Made by a program: the position numbers and the translations under genes. Shown piece after piece: positions 24,159-34,891 of a stretch of DNA of 64,000 bases. The stretch covers positions 34,741,984-34,805,983 of the forward strand of contig OX578155.1 in assembly GCA_951213105.1 (NCBI GenBank), written 5' to 3'. The DNA is from Amaurobius ferox. Its lineage: Eukaryota; Arthropoda; Arachnida; Araneae; Amaurobiidae. Under the pieces are notes generated by a model. The model was not told the origin of the DNA. It did no database searches and saw only the letters and a list, made by a program, of their open reading frames with translations. The first letter of the stretch is position 1. Each line of letters starts with the position of its first letter.

Positions 24159-25043
24159 CACTAGAACGACGGAAGCGGTCATTTTGACCACATAACCACT
24201 TCGAGAAACGATTCCTCCAAAACGGTTAATCCCAGCCCATTGAAATTTTATGACTTTTCTTATTTTCTTAAAGTTATTGAAAACACAGAAGAAAATTATT
24301 CTAGGTTTTATAATAAGAGAACAAAATCAACGATCTTCCTAGAACGACGGCAGCGGTCAAAATGATCGCTAGAAAGATTTCACACGATGATGCAATACGA
24401 CAGAGGCGTTGCGCTACTGTAAGCCGTAAGAATGATTGCATCAGCTTTTTTAGCATTATTTGGCGTGTTTCAACAACGACTGTGCCCGTGCTGGATGCAA
24501 ATATGGATGCCGTGCTGGATTGCATAAAATTTTGGCGCGATGTCTCGTGGGAAGCGACTGACTACTGATGAGTGTCTAGCACTTTGGCAGTAACTTAGCG
24601 AGAATTCCAGTGATAACGGCGGTGATAGTGATACAGATTTTGTAGTTTTTGATGAAAATGAAATTGCAGAGCACAGCGTCAGCTCCTCAGAGGCAGCAAA
24701 CAGACTCTGACGGTAATGCTACGTCTAATTCAACTCGCCTTCAACGCAATACCTCTACTGCAACCTACCAACTACTGTGTTACTAGCGAAAAGTAACAAA
24801 CGTCGTGAGTGCTCGTTCTGCCGTAATAAAACACAAGATTTGTGTTCATCATGCGATAACCCCCACCCCCCCCCCCCCAACCCCTGTGGAAAATGTCAAG
24901 AACGGTGCATCAAGAACGCTTATTGCAAAAAATGTGTCGAAGAAACACCCTAAATGCTGTAACTATGATGTTTTGTTTTGAATTAAAGGTATGTTGTATT
25001 TTTTCTGTGGCGGTCAAATTGACCGCTGCCCGTCGTTCTAATG
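24159..25043 (+). mobile_element. piggyBac-type transposon, internal deletion derivative
   Basis: Flanked by TTAA at 24155-24158 and 25044-25047. Ends CACTAGAACGACGG and (complement) CATTAGAACGACGG, continuing as GCGGTCA-TTTGACC, give an inverted repeat of about 30 bp. An extra internal copy, CTAGAACGACGGCAGCGGTC, lies at 24339-24358. TTAA target and CAYTAGAA ends are typical of piggyBac. Of the transposase only the acidic N-terminal part and the C-terminal cysteine-rich part remain; the catalytic core is gone. Confidence 0.85.
24549..24953 (+). pseudogene. piggyBac transposase relic (N-terminal and cysteine-rich C-terminal parts)
   Basis: N-terminal relic: MSRGKRLTTDECLAL, a stop, then an acidic run with DSDTDFVVFDENEIAEH. 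C-terminal relic (24795-24953): ECSFCRNKT...LCSSCD, a shift at a 13-nt C tract (about 24866), then CGKCQERCIKNAYCKKCVEE and stop. The Cys spacing fits the cysteine-rich end of piggyBac transposases. The central DDD catalytic region is deleted and several stops are present. Confidence 0.65.
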
Positions 25044-25274
25044 TTAAATCACAGACAACGTTGAGCGCGTTTTCTAAAACTCTGTCTGGGATTTAAGATG
25101 CAAATCTTTGATAAAAAAGACATCGGAACTCACAGAGAATTTTCGAAACCAAAGAACGTTTTAACAAGAAGCTCGCTCATAACTAAAATGAAATAAAAAA
25201 ACAGTATTGTGCGGGTGCTCACATAGCTACCACGACCGCGCATCTTAAATTCTGGAAAACGCCGGTACATTTTT

Positions 25275-26179
25275 ACTTTACTCATATACAAAATGTATAA
25301 AGAAAGTATCATGATGGGGTCGAAAATTCTTCGAGTTTTCGACGGGAGAGCACGTTTCAAGCATCCCTGATCACGAATCGAACATTTTTGAGGTGATGCC
25401 TGTGTGTGTGTGTCAGTGTACCTGTGGAGACGATATCTCACGAACGAATGCAGCGATTCGAATGAAATTTGGTACAAAAATCACAATCCGTGAATATTGG
25501 AAGCTTATTGTTTTAAAACACAATCGTTCAGAATCTCCCTAAATTCTCGAGTGAAATTTTGAAAAAATCATCAAAAAATCAAAACCTTTAATAAAGTTGC
25601 ACAAATAGACATTTCTTATGTAATTTTTACTGGGAAAACGATTGACATAAACTTTAGAACGCTAGCATGAACAATTCTCGAGATATTGCACATTTTTCAA
25701 ATAAACTTTTCAAAAAATCATAAAAATTAAAAAAAATATTAACTGATGATGTTCACTTTTCATATGTAATATCATGCGATACATTTAGTGACATCATTCT
25801 CATGGATCTAACTCATTCCATTCACGAGAAAAGATATTTTGAGTAATACTTTTGTATTTGAACGCCAATAGTCTGTTGTAAAAATAACTTATTTCTCCGT
25901 CCATAACACTTGACGAGATTTTGGCGACGAATTTAGTGGAATATTGCCAACTTGACGACATTTTTAAATGTTGCTAAATTAACGAAACTCTCGCCAAATG
26001 GATAAAAATGACACTAAATCAATTAAAATGACGACTAATTGAAGAAAATTCTGTATGTTGGAAAGAATATAAGTATCTACTATAAGAATAACATTTTTTT
26101 TAACTGTAAAAGTAGTAAATTCATTGCATTACATCATATCATTACATTAAAGTCATGTGCTGCCCACATCAGATTTTTT
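25275..26179 (+). mobile_element. Family B element, complete, diverged
   Basis: Palindrome with changes (ACTTTACTCATATACAAAAT), microsatellite at about 25398-25430, core, CTCGAGATATTGCAC, GGCGA/GCCAA segment, and 3' hairpin CATGTGCTGCCCACATC. The 3' sub-terminal repeat is disturbed (ATTAAAGT). Nothing recognised lies between 26180 and 26391. Confidence 0.85.
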
Positions 26180-26391
26180 AGTATAGAATAAATGCAGAGC
26201 AATTTCTGTTAGGGTGCATGCAGAGTAAGAACGACTATCCGAAGCAATTCTTCCGACATATGCTCCTTTTGCTTCGTTTCTCCTTTTAGCCCCACCTTGT
26301 CTAAATTTCATTCGATTTCACTGATTTGTTGGAGTGATATCCTGCCTATATGCTAACAGATAGAATCACCGACAGACAGGGAAGCATTATT

Positions 26392-26504
26392 GAAAACAAG
26401 AAAGATCAATCATGCATAAAGCATTGATTATGAAACACTTTAAAACTGACATGCAATTTTATTTAAACATCTCTAATATACTATACATTCAGCGCTGATA
26501 TATT
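26392..26504 (-). mobile_element. Family C element, 3' part, interrupted by family B
   Basis: 3' hairpin (GATCAATCATGCATAAAGCA) and AAACACTTTAAAACTG, minus orientation. It breaks at GCTGATATATT and resumes at 27411. Confidence 0.8.
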
Positions 26505-27410
26505 ACTTTCCTTATATACATAATGTATAAGGAAGTATTGTGATGGGGTCGAAAATTCGAATTCGAGTTTTCGACGGGAGAGCACGTTTCAAGCATCCCT
26601 GATCACGAATCAAACATTTTTGGAGTGATGTCTGTGTGTGTCAGTGAGTCTGTGGAGACGATAACTGACGAACGAATGGACCGATTCGAACAAAATTCGG
26701 AACAAAAATCACAATCCATAAACACTGGAAGTCTATTGTTTTTATACGCAATCGAATGTTCAGAACCCTCCTAAATATTCGAATGAAATATTGAAAAAAT
26801 CGTCAAAAAATCAAAACCAGTAACAAAGTTACGCAAATAGACATTTCTTATGTAATTTTTCATTAGAAAACGATTGACATATATTTTAGAACGCTAACAT
26901 AAACCATTCTCGAGATATTGTACAATTTTTCAAAAAAATTATCAAAAAGTCATAAAATAAAAGCACTTCCTATTGAGAAACATGTTCACTTTTCATATGT
27001 AATACCATGCGATAAATTGGGTGACATCATTCTCGTGGATCTAGCTCGTTCCATTCATGAAAAAAGATACTTTAAGTAATAATATTGTATTTGAACGCCA
27101 ATAGTAGTATATCTGCCGTAAGAATAACTTATTTCTTCATCCATAACGCTTGGCGAGATTTTGGCGACGAATTTGACAGAATGTAGCCAACTTGGCGACT
27201 TTTTGAAATGTTGCCAAATTAACGAAAATCTGGCCAAATGGATAAAAATGACGCTAAATCAATGAAAATGACGACTAATTATCGAAAATTCAATATTTTG
27301 GAAAGAATATTAGTATCTACTATAAGAAAAACCTATTTTTTTACTGTAAAAGTAGTAAATTCATTACATTATATAAGGAAAGTCATGTGTTGCCCACATC
27401 AGATTTTTTT
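26505..27410 (+). mobile_element. Family B element, complete, nested in family C
   Basis: ACTTTCCTTATATACATAAT at the left and TATATAAGGAAAGT plus hairpin plus T-run at the right. Core ACGATAACTGACGAACGAAT at about 26659-26678. The flanking C sequence is continuous across it, so it is a clean insertion into a T/A-rich site. Confidence 0.9.
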
Positions 27411-27950
27411 ATATTATCACAGTACTACAATAATTTATTATATTTGAAAACTTGAAACTTCATCCAAAAAAACACTAAATTAACTGTATTCAAATGACGT
27501 CATCGAAATATAAATCGCCTGACTCTCTATGTAAAAGCAATGAATATTTTATTTATATCATTTTTATTCAAGACTCCAGAGCTAAACAATTTTGCGTGAA
27601 AGAAATTCAGCAATTCTTATGCAACTCATCTTACAATCACTTGTTTACATTCTGCATTGATTAGGTTTCGTTGTGGAAATAATCAAAGTTTGATGACCAT
27701 TTAAACTCAAAAATAGTGTAATTACGTTGGCACAGAATATAGATGCGCAGAAAATACGCAAAAATAAAGCAGTTTTAGGACGGATGCAACACTAAATATA
27801 AATGAACTTTAAAAATCAGGATTTTTACACTGGGGGAAAAAGATGAATGCTATATTTTATTTTGAAGTAGGCCACGTGATCGCTTCATATTATATGATTG
27901 TAATTATTATTTTAATTTTTATTTAAAAATCTACCAAACATTTCTTGCTG

Positions 27951-28017
<67 letters not shown>

Positions 28018-28318
28018 GGGATAATTTGAATATTTCCTAAAATTTTAGAAGCAATTTATGAATTTTAACTTCGCTTAAAAATTGTTTGAAAAATTAGGTC
28101 CCATAAGGTTTCAGTGTATTTAATTGTTTCAATCCGGGTTCAATCCAAAACTAATTGGGCGATATTATTCATTTACATTCTCATATGTTTCACAGACCGT
28201 CTCAGTAACATGCTAAAGTTTCATTTTGATAAAGTCGTTTTGAAGGCAGTTATCGTGCGAACAGACAGACAGACGAACAAATTCATAAACACTTTTCAAC
28301 TATGTTGGAAAGTGTTAA
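27411..28318 (-). mobile_element. Family C element, 5' part of the interrupted copy
   Basis: Continues the C body to the (CAGA) microsatellite (about 28261) and the 5' palindrome, ending near AGTGTT at 28318. The TTTATATATTTTATGG site of the family is expanded to a long AT array here (27956-28013). Confidence 0.8.
27956..28013. repeat. (AT)n microsatellite
   Basis: About 58 bp of uninterrupted AT within the C element, at a place where other C copies have only a few AT units. Confidence 0.95.
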
Positions 28319-29439
28319 AAAGTGACTGGCTTCCTCTTCCACCCAGTGGAGACCGTAGATATCTTATATAATAGATGGATAACACAGGATTCCAATACGG
28401 TCCAAAGAAGTTTTTAGGTGGATTGGGCCTAAATAGTTTTGTTTGTTTTTTGGGGGGATGACCCCCTACTTCCGCGAAATAATTAAGAAAGGGTATCAGC
28501 ACAGATGGTCAACATTTAAATCCCATTAGCGTATGAAAAGAAGGCGTGGATATAAAGTGATTAACAGTTGACGAACAGAAAGTAAAAAAAAAAATAGCCG
28601 ATCAAAGAAGATTTTTGAAACATTCTCGTCAAAACCACGAGGTCAAACCGAGAGTTCAGAGTGAGATGTTGCCCCCCGAATTTCCAGTATTGTGAAATAC
28701 AGGAAGAGTCTACTCTTTAGGAAATCTATGATGTGGTTACTGTCCATCTTCTATGAGCGGCCCTGCTTAGTATGTGTGATCTCTTGTGCAATTTCCCTCG
28801 TTAATACAAAATGTTTCATAATCAGGTCTTAATGCACATTTTCTTTAAAAATATAATTAGCGGAAAAGTGTGCCTGCCCCCTGTGGCATACGAGAAAATA
28901 TAATTGATGCAAAAATAGAATTTTTAAGGCTCTTCCGCTCAAAATTTTCTTTCTAACCGAAGACTCTGATCGACACCCCCTCCCCCTTCTCGGAAAAAGA
29001 CAAATGAAGACTATTTCAGAAGGGGTGTCACAGTGCGTTCGTCTGTGACATCTCAGGCCAGGATTGCTGCCTGACGTATGCATTGCAGATGTGTTGCGCC
29101 GGCGCGTGCCTCAAAGGGTGTCTGGCAAATTGTCGGAATGTAGACAAGGGGATGCGTTACGGTCCCTCAAACTAAAAGCAGGTGAGGCGACACAAAGCAG
29201 ACGATAATGGGGATTATCTTCACCAATTTGTGAGGAACTTGTGAAGGTCCTCTACATTAGACGATTCAAGTCCATTTTTGGCCGGTTGTCTGCATTAGGA
29301 GATTCCATCTCTTTGAAAATCCCTAATGAGTCACCTCCCAAGTGATTCATTAGGGATTTTCAAAGGTTCATTGGGTTCACATTCATTAGCTTCACATGGT
29401 GTCACGTTTGGTGGTTGATTACGTTGTTAAAATCAAGAG
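28319..29439. other. Low-copy region, no supported gene; contains a strong hairpin
   Basis: No family A-E sequence and somewhat richer in GC around 29080-29200. Short frames do not resemble proteins I know. The notable item is the stem-loop at 29311-29365, listed separately. Confidence 0.4.
29311..29365. repeat. 24-bp-arm inverted repeat with 7-nt loop
   Basis: The left arm (29311-29334) begins CTTTGAAAATCCCTAATGAG. The right arm (29342-29365) is its complement with a single mismatch that forms a G-T pair in RNA. The loop is CTCCCAA. A transcript would fold into a stable stem-loop; no repeat family here accounts for it. Confidence 0.85.
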
Positions 29440-29545
29440 ACTTATAGTAATCACTAATTGTAGTTTTGTATCAAATTTCGTTGAAATCGCACCACTCGTT
29501 TGTGAGATATCGTCTCCACAGACTCACGGACACACACATACCTAT
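29440..29545 (-). repeat. Family B fragment around the core
   Basis: CAAATTTCGTTGAAATCGCA, CACTCGTTTGTGAGATATCG and TCTCCACAGACTCACGGAC match the B core and microsatellite flank. Both sides are missing. From 29546 to 30147 there is only low-copy sequence with a G tract at 29885-29902. Confidence 0.6.
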
Positions 29546-30147
29546 CATCTGGTAAAAAGGGTTTGTTTTACAATATGGACTCCTTTGGATAACTAATGTA
29601 ATTTTTCCATAATGAGAGAAAGTGAAACACCTAATAACCCCTCCCTTCCTTTTCCGTGTAAAAATGCAGTTTTTAAGGAGCGCCTTGAAAAGGTGTATTT
29701 TCGAAATTCGATGGTAAATGTATGATTTTTCGAAAAAGTTGAGTAAAAAATAATGCCCAAAATAACTGTATAGAAATTAAATAAGGTCGGATTGAAATGA
29801 TATGCATTCTTTTTCAATTTATTTTTCATCTTAATCCATAGCTCATAATAAGTAATATGTTTTCAAAATTTCATTCGGAAATTGGGGGGGGGGGGGGGGG
29901 GGAGAGAGTTCAATTCGGTTATGTCCACGATACCACAAGTGTGCAAAGTTTCACTACTAGAATTACTTAAGAACTTTACATATTTTCGCAGCTGTTTACA
30001 GAAGCAAAAATATTTTAGCTACATGAGTATTTTTTTATCCCCGACGAAAAAAGACGCCAAAGGATTCTGAAAGAAGAAAATACGCTAAAGAAAAATAAGT
30101 CTGTGCCAAACGGTCATTAAACATACAACCCTTCAACCGCAAGGTAA

Positions 30148-30687
30148 ACCTTCAGTCACTTGCGGGCGAGTCTGGTGCTGATTAGTTTTGGGTACGATTC
30201 GGGATAAAAGAACCCGCCTATTTTTGCGAAATGGCCCGCAAAAGCTTGTATCCACTCTAACTGAAAAACTAACTGACCGAATTTCACAAAATTCGGTAGA
30301 TGAGTCACTTCTGGGTTACTCTGGTGCTGATTAGATTTTGGTGCGATTCGAAAAAAAAATAACCTGCCTTTTTTTGCAAAATGGCCCGCAGAAATCGTCA
30401 AAATCTAAACTAAAGAACTAGGTATACTCAAATATATCCAATGAATGCTCGTTTAATACGTATTTTTTAACGACGAAAAGTATAAGACCAACCCCATTAC
30501 ACAAGGACTAGCCGTTCTCGAGATATTTTAGTTTTTCGTATTTTCTCTACGCCATCTTTGAAAATAAGTCTAGTTATCAAATGAGAACGAAAATTGAATT
30601 CAAAGTGAATTAAATTTAATTAAAATAAAGATAACGTGAATATAAGTCTGCAGGGAAAGTCATGTGCTGCCCACATCAGATTTTTTA
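30148..30687 (+). repeat. Family A, 3' two thirds
   Basis: Starts inside the first internal unit (CACTTGCGGGCGAGTCTGG) and runs to GCAGGGAAAGTCATGTGC and the hairpin. The tail carries a short (TTTA) expansion to about 30715. Confidence 0.8.
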
Positions 30688-30839
30688 TTTATTTATTTAT
30701 TTATTTTTTTTTTTACGGATTTATAAATCTGAGATCAGATATTTTTAGGGTTTCTGGCTAGACCCAGTTCGTTCGAAATGACTGGACATGCACAAGGCTT
30801 CAATAAAGAAATCTGTCGTGAACTCGCGTATATCGATAC

Positions 30840-31285
30840 GGAGGCAATTCTTGCTACACAAAATTATCGTCACCGGCAGATCATGGGAATAAAATCCTGG
30901 TTCCGTTTGTAAACAGATTTACAAAAAATTTGAAATTGAACCAATAGATGCGAAATAAAAGCGCTAAAATTGTATGGGATCCGTACTACTTATATTCGAG
31001 AATATTAGAAGATATACCTGTATATTAGTAGAGGATTACACGTGCTACAACATATGCGTTTCTAAAATATTGCCAAAATAAAACAGATGACGTAATAAAT
31101 TGAAAATATCAATAATCCCCGTTATCTTTATACCAGAAGGTCGTAATTGATTCCAATATATGCCAAAAGTATAACAAAAGATATACCGATATTCCTGTGC
31201 TACTTATATTCTCGTAAATTAGAAGACCTGTGCATTTGTAGAGGATTACCCGCACTGCGTACAATATATGAGTTTCAACAATGAC
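30840..31285 (+). repeat. Family D, internal fragment
   Basis: Shares GATGCGAAATAAAAGCGCTA, CCGTACTACTTATAT, TACCAGAAGGTCGTAATTGA and the ACAATATATGAGTTTCAACA block with the D copies at 8476 and 34891. Both termini are missing. From 31286 to 31739 there is only low-copy sequence, including a palindrome TGAAAACTTTCAAAGTTTTC at about 31301. Confidence 0.6.
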
Positions 31286-31739
31286 TGAAAATTCCAACTT
31301 TTTGAAAACTTTCAAAGTTTTCAGTTTTTTTGCTATTTTTCAAAATTTCTTTCCCCCCAAATTTCGGTTTATTTCCGGGAATAAACCTGGTTTTTTTCTC
31401 GTCTTTGCAACTACAGTCAGGAATCGTGACATCTCGTTCTGTAATTGCTGTCTCTTAAGTTAGAGATGGGAAAATCTCCCATACAGAGCTGTAGTGATGG
31501 ATGCTACTTCACTGGCATTATTTGCATAAACTGTGATGAATCATTCTGGCAACGTCCAACAATATTGTGGCGAGGCTGCGCACCAACCAACAGATTGAGT
31601 ATGACTGGTATTTAATGCTTTCCATAAACGCGTTTCGTTCGTTCCTGGTGCCTATTCTTACTAATTAGGCAATCTTCAAATACTTTGTGATTGGATGTTT
31701 TATTTATTTCATTTCGGTAGAATCGATAATTCTAACTTT

Positions 31740-31895
31740 TTATAATGGTATAGGAAAAGTGTTGAAATCGTGCCGAAAATCGCACCCCCTGTTTTCGACG
31801 TTTTCTCTACATATTTCAAGCACTCTAGAACACGAAAAGCTATAAGCTATTCTTAATGTGACACCTGTGTGTGAGTGATAATGTGTCTTCATAAA
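31740..31895 (+). repeat. Family A-like 5' fragment, old
   Basis: TATAGGAAAAGTGTTGAAAT, CCGAAAATCGCACCCCCTG and CAAGCACTCTAGAACACG correspond to the start of family A after its palindrome. A stretch of unassigned sequence follows to 32340. Confidence 0.5.
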
Positions 31896-32340
31896 ACACA
31901 AAACCTGCTTTTGAGGGCGTTCCCAAAATTCGGAATACACTCCTATTGCAGATACCAGCATCCATGGGCCGGTTTCTCGCTTATTATAAGCTCGTCAGCA
32001 TGGATTAGCCTATATCTGCAAGGGCAACAAGAAACTTGATATAAGCCACAATTTTTGCGAATTTTTATGAGTGCTTTTCGAATTTTTGGAATGCTCCATA
32101 TAGGTGAGTTTTGTGTTTATAAACTTTGCTTTTGCAGCTTTCTGGGGAATGAGCTAAATTGTAAACGAATTTTATACCGGCCACGTAGGAAGACTGAAAT
32201 TGTTAGTTCCCATTAAAATTCGCAAAATTTGTGGCTCATAGCCAGTTTTTTTACTGCCATTGCAGATATCGGATTTCTATTGGAACTGACAATTTCTGTC
32301 ATTCCACGGAGAAGGAACAAAATTCCTTTGTTTGTGTGAT

Positions 32341-32540
32341 TGTGCTTGCAATGTATGTATCCGTACTAGCTCAAAACTTATTCCACAAAATTTCCACAAA
32401 ATTTGGTAAATAAGTCACTTGTAGATTCCTCTGGTGCTGATTAGATTTTGGTAAAGTTTGAAAAAGTAAAACCTGTCTTCCTTCGCAAAATTCCCCGTAA
32501 AAATCTAAAATGAAAAACTAAATATTCTTAATATATTACT
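32341..32540 (+). repeat. Family A internal unit, isolated
   Basis: One unit with ATGTATCCGTACTAGCTC, CACAAAATTTGGTAAATAAG and GTGCTGATTAGATTTTGGTA. No ends. Confidence 0.6.
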
Positions 32541-32591
32541 CTAGAACAAGAATTCACCAATTTAAGTGCGTGCGCCTTTCATTTGGGTTTT

Positions 32592-32960
32592 ACTTCCTCA
32601 TATGTAGTATTGAGAAAGTATTGTTTTCCCGAAAATTTCGATTTCGAGATTTTGATGCCGATATATGTTTTAAGACCATCTAAACCCGTTTCGACTATTT
32701 TAGGAGTAATGTCCGTCTGTCTGATGGCTGTGGTTGATTATTTATGTATACAATAGCAGACACAAATATTAATGGATTTTCACAAAACTCTATATATTTG
32801 TTATAAAAAAAAATTTGAACTAGATAGAATATTTTTTTAATTCGAGCGAAAAATTTGAAATTTATTCGAAATTTTACATTTTTTTTTAACATGGCAGCAC
32901 AGGACAAAATTTGACATAATCGTACATGAAACGGAATATTTGTCAATCATTGTTGTGAAA
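32592..32960 (+). mobile_element. Family E element, 5' part
   Basis: Begins with the degenerate palindrome ACTTCCTCATATGTAGTATT, continues GAGAAAGT and TTCGATTTCGAGATTTTGAT, a short GTCTGTCTG tract and an E-type core (ATTAATGGATTTTCACAAAA). This order is repeated, inverted, at 54860-54960. It ends where family A sequence begins. Confidence 0.6.
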
Positions 32961-33367
32961 AATGACTGAATTTCACAAAATTCGGTAGATAAGTCACTTG
33001 TGGGACACTCTGGTGCTGATTAGATTTTGATACGATTCAGAAAAAATAACCTGCCTTTTTTTGCAAAATGGCCCACAAAAATCGCCAAAATCTAAAATAA
33101 AAAACTACTTATGCTTAAATATCTCCACTAAATGCTTGTTTAATACGTAATTTTTAACGGAGAAAATAATAAAAACCAACCCCATTACACTAGGACTAGC
33201 CGTTCTCGAGATATTTTTGTATTTTCTCTACGCCACCTTTGAAAATAAGTCCAGTTATCAAATGAGAACGAAAATTGAATTAAAAGTGTATTACATTTAA
33301 TTAAAATAAAGAGAACGTGAATATAAGTCTGCAGGGAAAGTCTTGTGCTGCCCACATCAGATTTTTT
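32961..33367 (+). repeat. Family A, 3' half
   Basis: From CTGAATTTCACAAAATTCGG through CGTTCTCGAGATATTTTTG to GCAGGGAAAGTCTTGTGC and the hairpin. Head-to-tail with the next copy. Confidence 0.8.
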
Positions 33368-34113
33368 ACTTTCCCTGCAACACATGGGAAAGTATAGGGA
33401 AAGTATTGGAATCATACCGAAAATCACAACTCGAGTTTTCGACGGATCTACACATTTCGAGACCTCTAGAGTACGAAAAAACTATTTTTAGCGTGACGTC
33501 TGTGTGTGTGTGTGTCTGTCTGTGCAATGTATGTATCCACTCTAACTAAACTACTCGACCGCATTTCATAAAATTTGGTAGGTAAGTCGCTTGGTTGAGA
33601 TCCTGGTGCTGATTAGTTTTTGGTAGGATTCGTAAAAACAGAACCCGTGAAATGGCCCGCAAAAATTGTCTGTATGCACTCTAGCTAAAAAACTAATGAA
33701 CCGAATTTCACAAAATTTCGTAGATATGTCGCTTGTGGGTTATCCTGGTGCTGATTAGATTTTGGTTCAATTTGGAAAAGATAACCTGTCTTTTTATTGC
33801 GAAATGGCCTGCAAAAATTGTCAAAATCTAAAATAAAAAACTACGTATGCTCAAATATATCCATTAAAAGCTTTTTTTATTAGCAATTTTTAACGAAGAA
33901 AAGAATAATACCAAACCCAGTACACTAGGACTAGCCGTTCTCGAGATATTTTAGTTTTTTTTTTCGTATTTTCTCTACGCCACCTTTGAAAATAAGTCCA
34001 GTTGCCAAATGAGAATGAAAATCGAATTAAAAATGAATGAAATTTAATTAAATAAAGAGAACTTGGATGTAAGTTTGCAGGGAAAGTCATGTGCTGCCCA
34101 CATCAGATTTTTT
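33368..34113 (+). mobile_element. Family A element, complete
   Basis: Palindrome with a small loop change, microsatellite at about 33501-33520, two internal units, CGTTCTCGAGATATTTTAG, and 3' hairpin. The sub-terminal repeat is TGCAGGGAAAGT. Confidence 0.85.
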
Positions 34114-34838
34114 CCTTTCGTTATTTATTTATTTTTTAACATTTATATCATCCGAGTGACTCTTTTCTTTTCGCCACATCATCACAAAACAAAAGAAGCA
34201 AAATACCAGAAATAGTTCCCTCAAAACTTGGTTGGATCCGTTAACGGTTTGACTTGTTTGACACATGTGTTCTAACACCTCGTACCACGTGATACGCATC
34301 TCCGCAACAAGATAGTTACATTCCATAGAGTCCCGGACCCAGAAGAATGGATTCCAATTCTAGCCCGGATTCCATATATGGATTGAGGAAGGGGGACGGA
34401 ATTTTTACGATCGTCTGCGTTCGAAGCCCCATGCTGAAATGCCAGGTAGGGGTCTGATTGCTGACGCTTTTATAGACGCCACCGCCGCTGCGATAGCACG
34501 CAGGTATTAAGTGAAAGGTAGAGAGTTTTTAGGTTGCATTAGCAGATAAACTTGGCGCTGCGCGAGATTTAAATATGTGAAAATTCTAAAAACATTCATA
34601 TTGCTTTTAAAAAAAATTCCATTAAATTATTTACTGTAATTACCCCCCATGTGTATGAATAAAATTGAAAATCTGTCTGTCACTGTAAAATATTCTGCAA
34701 CCTTTGCTCATGCTTTTCAGCTACTTTGTTGATCATTTTTGCAAACTACCAGAAAAGCCGCAATTACAGGCGCTCATAAAAATTCCAGCTCCATTTCTGA
34801 AATATTCAGCTGATTATCTTCTGCGGAAGCGGTATTTT

Positions 34839-34840
<2 letters not shown>
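34114..34840. other. Low-copy region, no gene seen
   Basis: A B-box-like CGTTCGAAGCCCC at about 34428 hints at an old SINE, but no A box or second copy supports it. Otherwise nothing is recognised. Confidence 0.35.

Positions 34841-34890
<50 letters not shown>
34841..34890. repeat. (AT)n microsatellite
   Basis: Fifty bases of pure AT directly before the first base of a family D element. Confidence 0.95.

Positions 34891-34891
<1 letters not shown>

Larger units (their letters stand above)
24071..25178. mobile_element. Inverted-repeat element interrupted by a piggyBac insertion
   Basis: About 90 bp at 24071-24158 is an imperfect inverted repeat of 25087-25178. Shared pieces include GTTAAA-CGTTCTTTGGTT, GAGTTCC and ATCAAAG-TTTG-ATCTT. 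Only about 40 bp of other sequence lies between the arms besides the piggyBac. This suggests a small fold-back element into whose centre the piggyBac inserted. Class unknown. Confidence 0.55.

Noticed and set aside
34320..34500. SINE based on a B-box-like CGTTCGAAGCCCC
   Set aside because: No A box at the right distance, no tail and no second copy in the window.
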